A model generated the notes under the pieces. That model ran no database searches and was not told where the DNA came from. It saw only the letters and a program-made list of their open reading frames with translations. A DNA stretch of 64,000 nucleotides from Bradyrhizobium sp. CCBAU 53421 (GTDB lineage: Bacteria > Pseudomonadota > Alphaproteobacteria > Rhizobiales > Xanthobacteraceae): NCBI RefSeq assembly GCF_015291625.1, contig NZ_CP030047.1, positions 6,138,001 through 6,202,000 on the forward strand, written 5' to 3'. The first letter of the stretch is position 1, and every line of letters starts with the position of its first letter. This document shows positions 19,184-27,790 of this stretch, one piece after another. A program made the position numbers and the translations under genes.

Positions 19184-20110
19184 TTATTTGCGGACCTTGA
19201 GCGCGAACAGCCCCTGCGGACGCACCATCAGGATCGCGACGATCGTGAGCAGCGTGATCACCTTGGCCATCGATCCCGACAGGAAGAACTCCAGCGTCGA
19301 CTGGGTCTGCGAGATCGAGAACGCGGAGGCGATGGTGCCGAACAGCGAAGCTGCGCCGCCGAACACGACGACCAGGAAGGTGTCGACGATGTAGAGCTGG
19401 CCGGCGGTCGGCCCGGTCGAGCCGATCATGGTGAAGGCCGAGCCTGCAATGCCGGCGATGCCGCAGCCGAGCCCGAAGGTGTAGCGATCGACCTTCTCGG
19501 TGTTGATGCCGACGGCGCCCGCCATCACGCGGTTCTGCACCACCGCGCGCACCTGCTTGCCCCAGTTCGACCAGAACAGGATATAGAACACGACGATCGT
19601 GATCAGGATGGTCAGCCCCATCACGAACATGCCGTTGATCGGAATCTGGATCGAATCGGTCGCCTGCCAGGAGCCCATCATCCATTCCGGCAATTCCACG
19701 CCGACCTCGCGCGCGCCGAAGATCGAGCGATAGGCCTGCTGCAGAATCAGGCTGAGGCCCCAGGTCGCCAGCAGCGTATCGAGCGGACGCTTGTAGAGAT
19801 GACGGATCAGCGCCCATTCGACCAGCATGCCGAGCGCGCCGGAGGCGATGAACGCCAGGATCATCGCAATGAAGAAGTAGCCGGGAAACAGCCAGGGCGC
19901 GACGTGCTGCACGGCGTTCGACGTCATCCAGGTGACGTAAGCGCCGAGGATCATGAACTCGCCATGCGCCATGTTGATGACGCCCATCTGGCCGAAGATG
20001 ATGGCAAGCCCGAGCGCCATCAGCACGTAGACGGAGAACAGGATGAGCCCGGCAAATCCCTGCATCGCAAGGATGGCGCCGAGATCGCTGATCGAATAGT
20101 CGCCGAACAT
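19184..20110 (-). CDS. urtB: urea/short-chain amide ABC transporter permease UrtB
   Basis: 308 residues, LivH-like, with about eight membrane helices (GLAIIFGQMGVINMAHGEFMILGAY is the family core). The ATG at 20110 is chosen because GGAGG lies five bases upstream; an in-frame ATG at 20134 is weaker. It follows urtA after 116 bp, a gap often seen behind abundant binding-protein genes. Confidence 0.92.
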   Translation of the reverse strand: MFGDYSISDLGAILAMQGFAGLILFSVYVLMALGLAIIFGQMGVINMAHGEFMILGAYVTWMTSNAVQHVAPWLFPGYFFIAMILAFIASGALGMLVEWALIRHLYKRPLDTLLATWGLSLILQQAYRSIFGAREVGVELPEWMMGSWQATDSIQIPINGMFVMGLTILITIVVFYILFWSNWGKQVRAVVQNRVMAGAVGINTEKVDRYTFGLGCGIAGIAGSAFTMIGSTGPTAGQLYIVDTFLVVVFGGAASLFGTIASAFSISQTQSTLEFFLSGSMAKVITLLTIVAILMVRPQGLFALKVRK

Positions 20111-20226
20111 GATGTCCTCCAGTCCAAGGGGCACGCGCCGCGCGCAGCGGCGCCCGATCGGCGGCGTGGGCGGTGACGTCCACGCCGCGATGCGTTGAAG
20201 TGAGGTTGCGCCTTACGCGCTCAATC

Positions 20227-21489
20227 TCACTGGTAACCCTTGGGGAACGGATCCGGCTCGACGAGATCGGCGGTCTCGTAGATCAGTTCATACTGGCCAT
20301 CGGCCTTGGCGCGACCGACGCGGGTCTTCGACCAGAGGTGATGGTTCTCGTGGATCCGGACGTAACCTTCCGGCGCGCCCTTGAACTCGACGCCGGGAGA
20401 CGCCGCAGCGATCTTGTCGATGTCGAAGCTCTGCGCCTTCTCCACCGTCAGCTTCCACAGCCACGGGCCGAGATACGCGGCCTGCGTGACGTCGCCGATC
20501 ACGGTCTTCTCGCCCCACATCTTCTTGAACGCGGGCACGAAGGCCTTGTTGTTCGGATTGTCGAGCGACTGGAAGTACTTCATGCAGGCATAGGCTCCCG
20601 CGATGTTCTCGCCGCCGATGCCGTCGATCTCGTCCTCGGTGACCGAGATCGTCAGCAGCGTCTGCTTCGACAGATCGATGCCCGCCGCCTTGAGCTGCTT
20701 GTAGAACGCGACGTTGGAGCCGCCGACGATGATCGCGTAGATCACGTCCGGCTTGGTCAGCTTGATCTTGTTGATCACCGAATTGAACTGGGTCGAGCCG
20801 AGCGGGAAGTATTCCTCGCCGACCACCTTGCAGCCCTGCAGATGGTTCTCGATGTGCTTGCGCGCGATCTTGTTCGAGGTGCGCGGCCAGATGTAGTCCG
20901 AGCCGAGCAGATAGAAGCTCTTGGCGCCCTTGGTCTTGTTGACCCAGTCGAGGCCGGCGATGATCTGCTGCGTCGCCTCCTGCCCGGTGTAGATCACGTT
21001 CTTGGACTGCTCGAGACCCTCATAGAAGGTCGGGTAGTACAGCATGCCGTTGTACTGCTCGAACACCGGCAGCACCGCCTTGCGCGAGGCCGAGGTCCAG
21101 CAGCCCATCACGGCGGCGCATTTGTCGTTGACCAGGAGCTTCTTGGCCTTTTCCGCGAAGGTCGGCCAGTCACTCGCGCCGTCTTCCTGGATGAACTTGA
21201 TCTTGCGGCCGAGCACGCCGCCGGCGGCGTTGATCTGCTCGATCGCGAGCTTCTCGGCCTCGACCGACCCGGTCTCGGAGATCGCCATGGTGCCGGTCAC
21301 GGAGTGCAGGATGCCGACCGTGACTTCGCTATCGGTGACTGCAAGACCGGTGGTGTTGACCGCGGAGGTTGCAGGAACGTCGGCGAATGCGGGACGGCCC
21401 AGCATCGAAACGGCCGGCAAAGCAGCCATTCCCATCAAGAGCTTGCGCCGGAGCGGAGACTTCAGGCCTGGTTTTGTTTCGTCTGACAT
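20227..21489 (-). CDS. urtA: urea/short-chain amide ABC transporter solute-binding protein
   Basis: 420 residues. The N-terminus has a twin-arginine-like start (SPLRRKLLMGMAALP) and cleavage near AFA at residue 36, so export by the Tat pathway is possible. The mature chain VTVGILHSVTGTMAISETGS with GCWTSASRKAVLPVFE and YPTFYEGLEQSKNVIYTGQE is characteristic of UrtA/FmdD-type urea and short-amide binders. The start at 21489 follows GGGGTG. The open frame upstream of it has no such features. It is the first gene of urtABCDE-fmdA-fmdB and diverges from the transporter-like sensor kinase. Confidence 0.94.
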   Translation of the reverse strand: MSDETKPGLKSPLRRKLLMGMAALPAVSMLGRPAFADVPATSAVNTTGLAVTDSEVTVGILHSVTGTMAISETGSVEAEKLAIEQINAAGGVLGRKIKFIQEDGASDWPTFAEKAKKLLVNDKCAAVMGCWTSASRKAVLPVFEQYNGMLYYPTFYEGLEQSKNVIYTGQEATQQIIAGLDWVNKTKGAKSFYLLGSDYIWPRTSNKIARKHIENHLQGCKVVGEEYFPLGSTQFNSVINKIKLTKPDVIYAIIVGGSNVAFYKQLKAAGIDLSKQTLLTISVTEDEIDGIGGENIAGAYACMKYFQSLDNPNNKAFVPAFKKMWGEKTVIGDVTQAAYLGPWLWKLTVEKAQSFDIDKIAAASPGVEFKGAPEGYVRIHENHHLWSKTRVGRAKADGQYELIYETADLVEPDPFPKGYQ

Positions 21490-21557
21490 GAGCACCCCAT
21501 TGGTTCGAGAACGCTTATTGATCAGGCGAGGATTGCTCACTTTTGTGCAGCGCACTG

Positions 21558-21575
21558 ATACGTGAGATCGCGTAT
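21558..21575. promoter_or_regulatory. inverted repeat ATACG-N8-CGTAT in the urtA/sensor-kinase spacer
   Basis: Within the divergent spacer, ATACG (21558-21562) and CGTAT (21571-21575) form an inverted repeat with an 8-bp gap, flanked by TTTTG (21541) and CAAAA (ending at 21589). It is a candidate binding site, possibly for the LuxR-type response regulator encoded nearby. The arms are short, so this is weak evidence. Confidence 0.3.
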
Positions 21576-21605
21576 ACTGCACCGCAAAATAGCGACGTAG
21601 GTTTT

Positions 21606-21620
21606 TGGTACGGGATTTGC
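21606..21620 (+). promoter_or_regulatory. sigma-54-like promoter (-24/-12)
   Basis: TGGTACGGGATTTGC matches the sigma-54 consensus TGGCAC-N5-TTGC with one substitution and has the obligatory GG-N10-GC spacing. It would start transcription near 21632, just ahead of the sensor-kinase ribosome binding site at 21644. RpoN/NtrC control would fit a nitrogen-source sensor. Confidence 0.5.
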
Positions 21621-21657
21621 CCGCGATCAGCGCATCGTGGACCAGGAGTTCAAACGA

Positions 21658-24600
21658 GTGGCAGGGCGGCAGCGGATAGACCGCGTCAGGCGCCAATACA
21701 ATCAATGGGTCGCCAACCAGACGCTGGAAGACTACGCGCTGCGCTTCACCGCCAAAAGCGCGCGGCGCTGGTCCGCCGCCCGTGTCGCCAACACCGCGCT
21801 CGGCGCGATCTCCTTCCTGGCGCTGGAGGCGATCGGCGGCACCATCACGCTGAACTACGGCGCGATGAACGCCTCGGCCGCGATCCTGGTCGTCAGCGTC
21901 ATCATCTTCCTCTGCGGCCTGCCGATCGCCTACCACGCCGCGAAAAGCGGCATCGACATCGACCTGCTGACCCGGGGGGCCGGCTTCGGCTATATCGGCT
22001 CGACCATCACATCACTGATCTACGCCTCCTTCACCTTCATCTTCTTCGCGATCGAGGCCGTGATCCTGGCCAGCGCGCTCGACATGTGCTTCGGCATCCC
22101 GCGACCGATCGGCTATCTGATCAGCGCGGTCGTGATCATTCCACTCGTCGTCTACGGCATCACGCTGATTAGCCGCTTCCAGCTCTGGACCCAGCCGCTG
22201 TGGGTGGTCCTCCACATCATGCCGTTCGCGGCGATCGCCTGGGCCAATCCGCATTCGTTTACCGAGTGGCGCAAGTTCGCCGGCGAGCATGGCGATCCCG
22301 CAGGGAATCTCGACCTCCTGCTGTTCGGCACGGCGGCCTCGGTCGTGTTCGCGCTGGTGGCGCAGATCGGCGAGCAGGTCGACTTCCTGCGCTTCCTGCC
22401 GCGCGACCGCCGCACCTCGCGAAAGGCCTGGTGGATCGCGTTGCTCAGCGCCGGTCCGGGCTGGATCGTGCTCGGCGCGCTCAAGCTGCTGGCCGGCTCG
22501 TTCCTGGCCTTCTTCGCGCTCAGCCATGGCGTCTCGGCCGAGCACGCGGCGGAGCCGGCGAACATGTATCTCGAGGCGTTCCGCTACGTGCTGTCGCAGC
22601 CGGATCTCGCAATGGCGCTGACCGGGACGTTCGTGATCCTGTCGCAGGTCAAGATCAACGTCACCAATGCCTATGCCGGCTCGATCGCATGGTCGAACTT
22701 CTTCTCCCGCCTCACCCATTCGCATCCCGGCCGCGTGGTGTGGCTGGTGTTCAACGTCGTCGTCGCGCTGCTGCTGATGGAGATCGGCGTCTATAAGGCA
22801 CTGGAGCAGACGCTGGCGCTCTACTCGAATGTCGCTATCGCCTGGGTCGGCGCGCTGGTCGCCGATCTCGTCATCAACAAGCCGCTCGGCCTGCGGCCCC
22901 AGCACATCGAATTCAAGCGCGCCCACCTCTGCGACATCAATCCGGTCGGCGTCGGCGCGATGACGATCGCAACCGTGGTCTCGATCAGCGCGTTCTACGG
23001 CCTGTTCGGTCCGACCGCGAAGGCGCTGTCCGCCTTCGTCGCACTTGCGGTCGCGTTCATCACGGCTCCCCTGATTGCCTGGGCGACCGACGGCAAGTAT
23101 TACATCGCGCGCAAACCGAAGCGGAGCTGGCAGAACATCGAATCGATCCAGTGCTGCATCTGCGAGCATGCGTTCGAGCCCGAGGACATGGCGGCCTGCC
23201 CCGCTTATGCCGGCCCGATCTGCTCATTGTGCTGCTCGCTCGACGCCCGCTGCCACGATCTCTGCAAGCCGCATGGGCGGATCGGCGCGCAAGTCGCGGA
23301 TGCACTGGGCAAGGTGATGCCGCAGCCGATCTACGCCCGCATCAACTCGCAGCTCGGCCATTACCTCGGCGTGTTCGCGGTCTCGGCCGGTCTCGTGGCG
23401 CTGGTGCTCGGCCTGATCTATCTGCAGACCACCGCGGCTGTGCATGCCAATGACCTATTGGCCGACGTGCTGTGGAAGGTGTTCTTTGCGCTGACCCTGA
23501 TCATCGGCGTCGTCGCCTGGCTGTTCGTGCTGGCGCAACAGAGCCGCCGCGCCGCGGAGGACGAAACACGCCGGCAGACCACGCTGCTGATCCAGGAGAT
23601 CGACGCCCACAAACGCACCGACGCCGAGCTGCAGCGCGCCAAGGAAGTCGCCGAGTCAGCCAATCTCGCCAAGAGCCGCTATGTCGTCGGCCTCAGCCAC
23701 GAGCTCCGCTCGCCGCTGAATGCGATCTCCGGCTACGCGCAGCTATTGGAGCAGGACGACAGTCTCCATATACGGCCGCGCGAGCAGGTCCGCGTGGTCC
23801 GCCGCAGTGCCGATCATTTGTCCGGACTGATCGATGGCATTCTCGATATCTCCAAGATCGAGGCCGGCCGGCTCTATCTGTCGCGCGACGAGGTGCGGTT
23901 GAACGATTTCCTCGAGCAGCTGGTCGGCATGTTCCGCCTGCAAGCCGCGGCGAAGGGCATCGACTTCGTGTTCAGGCGGCCGGCGGTGTTGCCCGTCGTG
24001 GTCTATGCCGACGAGAAGCGGCTGCGGCAGATCCTGATCAACCTGCTCTCGAACGCGATCAAGTTCACGCAGACGGGCAACGTCCAGTTCATCGTGCATT
24101 ACCGCAGCCCGGTCGCCGAGTTTGAGGTGATCGATACCGGGCCGGGCATCCAGCCCGACGACCTCGAGCGGATCTTCGCGCCCTTCGAGCGCGGTGCGCT
24201 CGGCGTCACCCAGCCGCAGACCGGCACCGGGCTCGGCCTCACCATCAGCCGCCTGCTCGCGGGTGTGATGGGCGGCGACATCAAGGTCCTGAGCACGGTC
24301 GGCACCGGCAGCACGTTCCGCGTCAAGCTGCTGCTGTCCGAGGTCACCAATCCGCGCCGCGACGCGCCGGTCGACGCTCCCGTGTACGGCTATCACGGCC
24401 CTCGCAAGACTATCCTGATCACCGACGATGACCCGACCCACCGCGACCTCCTGCGTGAGATTCTGGCGCCGCTCGGCTTCATCCTGCTCAGCGCACCGGA
24501 CGGACCGGGCTGCCTCGCCCTCGCGCAGCATTGCCGGCCGGACATGTTCCTGCTCGATATCTCGATGGCAGGCATGGACGGCTGGACGGTCGCCGAAACC

Positions 24601-25026
24601 CTGCGCTCCGAAGGCCATCACCAGGCGCGAATCCTGATGATCTCTGCGAGCGCATTGGAAGCTCACGGCGCGCCGCTGGCGCAACCGTTCCACGACGGCT
24701 ATTTGATGAAGCCGATCGACATTCCGCGGCTGCTCGAGACCATCCGGCAGCTGCTCAAGATCGAGTGGCAGTATGAGGTCGAGCAAACTCCGGCTCCGCA
24801 GTGGAAACCTGACACCGGCTCACGCCCGCCGGTGAAACATGTCGAGGAGCTGATCAGCCTCGGCCAGCTCGGCTATATCAGGGCGATCCAGCTCAAGCTC
24901 GACGAGATCGGCAACGAGCATCCCGAACATGCCGATTTCGTCGGCCAGATGCGCACTCTGATCGACCGGTTCGATCTCGATCAATATATGGCGACGTTGA
25001 AGACATTGCACAGCTATGACCATTGA
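21658..25026 (+). CDS. hybrid sensor histidine kinase with NCS1 transporter-like sensor domain
   Basis: 1122 residues from a GTG at 21658 with GGAG ten bases upstream. A GTG at 21637 would add seven residues but has no ribosome binding site. Residues about 20-475 form a 12-helix NCS1 (cytosine/purine/allantoin permease) domain, with TLEDYALRFT at its start as in true NCS1 transporters. A cysteine-rich segment (about 499-536, CCICE...ACPAY...CSLCCSLDARCHDLC) follows and may bind a metal. Then come one or two helices, a coiled-coil-like linker, a HisKA domain (LSHELRSPLN, His about 681), a HATPase domain (N box NLLSNAIKFT; DTGPGI; GTGLGLTISR), a receiver domain (ITDDDP; phospho-acceptor in FLLDISMAGMDGW) and a C-terminal helical extension. 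It resembles the CbrA idea of a kinase fused to a transporter. It likely senses or imports an N-containing solute and signals to the overlapping response regulator. Confidence 0.9.
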   Translation: MAGRQRIDRVRRQYNQWVANQTLEDYALRFTAKSARRWSAARVANTALGAISFLALEAIGGTITLNYGAMNASAAILVVSVIIFLCGLPIAYHAAKSGIDIDLLTRGAGFGYIGSTITSLIYASFTFIFFAIEAVILASALDMCFGIPRPIGYLISAVVIIPLVVYGITLISRFQLWTQPLWVVLHIMPFAAIAWANPHSFTEWRKFAGEHGDPAGNLDLLLFGTAASVVFALVAQIGEQVDFLRFLPRDRRTSRKAWWIALLSAGPGWIVLGALKLLAGSFLAFFALSHGVSAEHAAEPANMYLEAFRYVLSQPDLAMALTGTFVILSQVKINVTNAYAGSIAWSNFFSRLTHSHPGRVVWLVFNVVVALLLMEIGVYKALEQTLALYSNVAIAWVGALVADLVINKPLGLRPQHIEFKRAHLCDINPVGVGAMTIATVVSISAFYGLFGPTAKALSAFVALAVAFITAPLIAWATDGKYYIARKPKRSWQNIESIQCCICEHAFEPEDMAACPAYAGPICSLCCSLDARCHDLCKPHGRIGAQVADALGKVMPQPIYARINSQLGHYLGVFAVSAGLVALVLGLIYLQTTAAVHANDLLADVLWKVFFALTLIIGVVAWLFVLAQQSRRAAEDETRRQTTLLIQEIDAHKRTDAELQRAKEVAESANLAKSRYVVGLSHELRSPLNAISGYAQLLEQDDSLHIRPREQVRVVRRSADHLSGLIDGILDISKIEAGRLYLSRDEVRLNDFLEQLVGMFRLQAAAKGIDFVFRRPAVLPVVVYADEKRLRQILINLLSNAIKFTQTGNVQFIVHYRSPVAEFEVIDTGPGIQPDDLERIFAPFERGALGVTQPQTGTGLGLTISRLLAGVMGGDIKVLSTVGTGSTFRVKLLLSEVTNPRRDAPVDAPVYGYHGPRKTILITDDDPTHRDLLREILAPLGFILLSAPDGPGCLALAQHCRPDMFLLDISMAGMDGWTVAETLRSEGHHQARILMISASALEAHGAPLAQPFHDGYLMKPIDIPRLLETIRQLLKIEWQYEVEQTPAPQWKPDTGSRPPVKHVEELISLGQLGYIRAIQLKLDEIGNEHPEHADFVGQMRTLIDRFDLDQYMATLKTLHSYDH

Positions 25027-25942
25027 ACAGAGAAAGCGCGACGTAGCGCTCGTCGTCGACGACTCGCCGGAGACGTTGCGCCTCTTGACCGATGCGCTCG
25101 ACGGCGCCGGCATGACCGTGATGGTCGCGCTCGACGGCGCCTCCGCGATGCGCATCGTCGACCAGATCACCCCCGACATCGTGCTGCTCGACGCCGTGAT
25201 GCCCGGCATGGACGGGTTCGAGACCTGCAAGCGGCTGAAGCGCGATGCCGGGCTCGACGGCGTGCCGATCATCTTCATGACGGGGCTGGCCGAAACCGAG
25301 CACATCGTCCGTGGGCTGGAGGCCGGCGGCGTCGACTATGTCACGAAGCCGATCGTGGTCGAGGAGATGCTGGCGCGGATCCGGGTCCACCTCGCCAATG
25401 CGCGGATGACGCAGAGCGCCCGCGCCGCGCTCGACGTCTCCGGCCGCTATCTGCTCGCGGTCAACAGTGCGGGCGCGCTGCTATGGGCGACGCCGCAGGC
25501 ACAGCGACTGCTGTCCGATACGCTCGCCGACGCGGCCGATAATTTCGTGCTGCCGGAGCCGATGCCGCAATGGCTCGAGCAGGCGCAGAAGGGCAAGGCG
25601 GGACCGAAGACCGCGACGGTGGCGTCATTCCCCGGCAACGAGCAGCTTCGCCTGCAATTCATGGGCAAGCTCGGGCCCGACGAATTCCTGCTGCGGCTGG
25701 CCAAGGACACCAGCGCCGACATGCCGGCCGAGTTCTCCAGCGAGCTCGGCCTGACCACCCGCGAGGGCGAGGTGCTGTCCTGGCTCTCCAAGGGCAAGAC
25801 CAATCGCGACATCGCGCAGATCCTGGGCCTCAGCCCGCGCACCGTCGACAAGCATCTCGAGCAGATCTACGCCAAGCTCGGCGTCGAGAATCGCACCGCC
25901 GCCGCCGCGATCGCGGTCAACGCCAGGCACCGCAAGTCGTAG
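25016..25942 (+). CDS. response regulator, receiver plus LuxR-type helix-turn-helix
   Basis: 308 residues. The receiver domain at about 8-125 has the acidic pocket VVDDSP and phospho-acceptor Asp59 in VLLDAVMPGMDGF. A middle segment of about 100 residues, PAS-like in pattern (RYLLAVNSAGALLWAT), links to a LuxR/NarL-type DNA-binding domain at about 240-300 (LTTREGEVLSWLSKGKTNRDIAQILGLSPRTVDKHLEQIYAKL, split here for reading). The start overlaps the kinase gene by 11 bp, so the two are translationally coupled partners. Likely targets are the divergent urt-fmd operon and its own promoter. Confidence 0.92.
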   Translation: MTIEQRKRDVALVVDDSPETLRLLTDALDGAGMTVMVALDGASAMRIVDQITPDIVLLDAVMPGMDGFETCKRLKRDAGLDGVPIIFMTGLAETEHIVRGLEAGGVDYVTKPIVVEEMLARIRVHLANARMTQSARAALDVSGRYLLAVNSAGALLWATPQAQRLLSDTLADAADNFVLPEPMPQWLEQAQKGKAGPKTATVASFPGNEQLRLQFMGKLGPDEFLLRLAKDTSADMPAEFSSELGLTTREGEVLSWLSKGKTNRDIAQILGLSPRTVDKHLEQIYAKLGVENRTAAAAIAVNARHRKS

Positions 25943-26038
25943 TCTGCCAGCTCCACCGCCGGCGCGCATCCGAAAATGGCCAATCGCCTCCGACCGTGAC
26001 AGGATGCGCCGGATCGCTCATTCCTGTGGAGAATAGCC

Positions 26039-26917
26039 ATGGATCGTCTGGCAGCGATGGAGACGTTCGTGCGGGTGGTCGAGACCGGCTCGTTCTCCGG
26101 CGCGGCGCGGCAGCTCCGGGTCGGCCAGCCGGCGGTCTCGAAATCGGTTGCGCAGCTCGAGGAGATTCTCGGGGTCAAGCTGCTGACACGCTCGACCCGC
26201 GGACTCACCCCGACTGAAGCAGGGCTCGGCTATCTCGAGCGCGCCAGGCGCGCGCTTGAAGAGGCGGCCGAGGCCGAGATCGCGGCGCGCGGCGCCGGCG
26301 CCGGCCTCAAGGGACGATTGCGGATCTGCGCCGCCGTCACCTTCGCCCGCATCCACCTCATTCCGATGTTGCCGAAGTTTCTCGCCCAGCACCCGGAGCT
26401 GGAGCTCGAGGTCGTGCTCGACGACCGCCAGATCGATCTCGTGCAGGAAGGCATCGACGTCGCCCTGCGGATGGGCAAGATGACGGATTCGACGCTGACC
26501 GCGCGCCGTGTCGCGCGATGCAAGCGCCTGGTGCTGGGCACGCCGGCCTATTTCGACCGCGCCGGTACGCCGGCCACGCCGAGCGAACTGAGCCGGCATC
26601 AGGCCGTCGTCTATCTCCGCGAGGGCAGCGTGTGGTCCTTTCAACGCGAGAGCACCGAGCTCGCCGTCACGGTGCGGAGCCGGTTGCGGGTGAGCGCAGC
26701 CGAAGGCGTCCGCGCTGCGGTGCTCGCCGATTCCGGGCTCGCGATCGCGTCGGAGTGGATGTTCACCCCCGAGCTCAGGACGGGCACCGTCCGTGCGGTG
26801 TTGCCGGAGTGGAGCCTTCCCGCGCTCGATCTCTGGACCGTGCTTCCGACCGGGCGCGCCGCAACCGCCAAGGCCCGCGCATTCGCTGACTTCTTCGAGC
26901 GCAGCTTTAATGCGTGA
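26039..26917 (+). CDS. LysR-family transcriptional regulator
   Basis: 292 residues. The N-terminal helix-turn-helix is at about residues 1-60 (MDRLAAMETFVRVVETGSFSGAARQL). An effector domain of the CrgA/AaeR-like class follows (LKGRLRICAAVTFARIHLIPMLPKFL). The ATG at 26039 has GGAGAA upstream. An inverted repeat with LysR-box geometry lies nine bases behind its stop and ahead of the peroxiredoxin gene, which is its most likely target. It is probably a redox-responsive or small-molecule-responsive regulator. The effector is unknown. Confidence 0.92.
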   Translation: MDRLAAMETFVRVVETGSFSGAARQLRVGQPAVSKSVAQLEEILGVKLLTRSTRGLTPTEAGLGYLERARRALEEAAEAEIAARGAGAGLKGRLRICAAVTFARIHLIPMLPKFLAQHPELELEVVLDDRQIDLVQEGIDVALRMGKMTDSTLTARRVARCKRLVLGTPAYFDRAGTPATPSELSRHQAVVYLREGSVWSFQRESTELAVTVRSRLRVSAAEGVRAAVLADSGLAIASEWMFTPELRTGTVRAVLPEWSLPALDLWTVLPTGRAATAKARAFADFFERSFNA

Positions 26918-26925
26918 TGCGTCAG

Positions 26926-26950
26926 CGCTTATTCCGGATAGGAATAAGCG
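26926..26950. promoter_or_regulatory. LysR-type box ahead of the peroxiredoxin gene
   Basis: CGCTTATTCC (26926-26935) and GGAATAAGCG (26941-26950) are perfect 10-bp inverted arms around GGATA. The core ATTCCGGATAGGAAT has the T-N11-A form of LysR binding sites. The arms could also form a hairpin at the end of the LysR transcript. Confidence 0.6.
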
Positions 26951-27061
26951 TTAGTCCAACGGCAGCGCTACCCGGCGCGGCCATCTCCTTTAGCTTCCTG
27001 CGTGTGATTTCAACAACGGACGGCGCCGCCGTCCACCACGCAGAAACCAAGGAGAACCGCC

Positions 27062-27736
27062 ATGTCGCTGCAAGCCAAGCTCGACGCTTTCAAGGCCGAT
27101 TTCGAAGCCGGAAAGCCGCCCTACAACGTTCCGCCGGCCGTGATCGAGACCATGCACCGCGCCACCGCGGAGCTGATCGCATCCGGTGCTGCCCAGCGCG
27201 CCAAAAAGGCGGGCGATATCGCCCCCGCCTTCTCGCTCCGCGATCCCGACGGCAACATCGTCAACTCGGCCGATTTATTGAAGCGCGGCCCGCTGGTGCT
27301 CAGCTTCTACCGCGGCGTCTGGTGCCCGTATTGCAACATGGAGCTGCAGGCACTGGAAGCCGCCAAGCCGGAATTTGACAGATATGGCGCTTCGCTGATC
27401 GCGATCTCGCCGCAGACCGCGCCGAACAGCCGCAAATCGGTGCGCCAGAACAAGCTCTCCTTCCCGATCCTGTCCGACGTGAAGGGTCAGGTCGGCGACG
27501 CCTTCGGACTGCGCTTCCATCTGCCCGACTATCTGGTCGAGCTTTACAAGCAGCTGAAGAACGATCTGCCGACCTTCAACGACGATCCGAGCTGGACGTT
27601 GCCGATGCCGGCCCGCTACGTGATCGGACGGGACGGCATGATCCTCTACTCCGAGGTCAACCCCGACTACACCCGCCGCCCGGAGCCCGAGGACATGATC
27701 GCAATTCTCCAGCAGGCCGCCGCCGTGAAGGCATGA
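27062..27736 (+). CDS. peroxiredoxin-like (AhpC/TSA family) protein
   Basis: 224 residues with a thioredoxin/AhpC fold. PLVLSFYRGVWCPYCNMEL carries a WCPYC motif with C88 and C91. The CxxC at the peroxidatic position differs from classical 2-Cys AhpC and is found in a family of thiol-specific antioxidant-like proteins. It probably reduces peroxides or disulfides in the cytoplasm. The ATG at 27062 follows AAGGAG. It is preceded by a LysR gene and a LysR-type box, and its end faces an RclR-like regulator gene across a strong terminator. Confidence 0.92.
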   Translation: MSLQAKLDAFKADFEAGKPPYNVPPAVIETMHRATAELIASGAAQRAKKAGDIAPAFSLRDPDGNIVNSADLLKRGPLVLSFYRGVWCPYCNMELQALEAAKPEFDRYGASLIAISPQTAPNSRKSVRQNKLSFPILSDVKGQVGDAFGLRFHLPDYLVELYKQLKNDLPTFNDDPSWTLPMPARYVIGRDGMILYSEVNPDYTRRPEPEDMIAILQQAAAVKA

Positions 27737-27746
27737 CAGCGCGCCG

Positions 27747-27777
27747 AGCGGCCGGTGGCGATCAACCACCGGCCGCT
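27747..27777. terminator. intrinsic terminator between convergent genes
   Basis: AGCGGCCGGTGG (27747-27758) and CCACCGGCCGCT (27766-27777) make a perfect 12-bp stem with a 7-nt loop. The plus strand continues TTTCCTTTC, a fair Rho-independent terminator for the peroxiredoxin gene. It also serves the convergent regulator gene. Confidence 0.8.
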
Positions 27778-27790
27778 TTCCTTTCGCAGG

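Noticed and set aside
18033..20183. Single continuous frame suggesting a fused UrtB-UrtC permease
   Set aside because: urtB is in a different frame with its own start, ribosome binding site and stop. The upstream part of the continuous frame reads as Arg/Asp-rich non-membrane sequence.
22012..23169. Open minus-strand frame of 385 codons inside the sensor kinase
   Set aside because: It is antisense to the NCS1 domain, whose membrane helices and motifs are clear. The composition (Asp/Arg/His/Gln-rich) is typical of antisense reading of GC-rich membrane genes.
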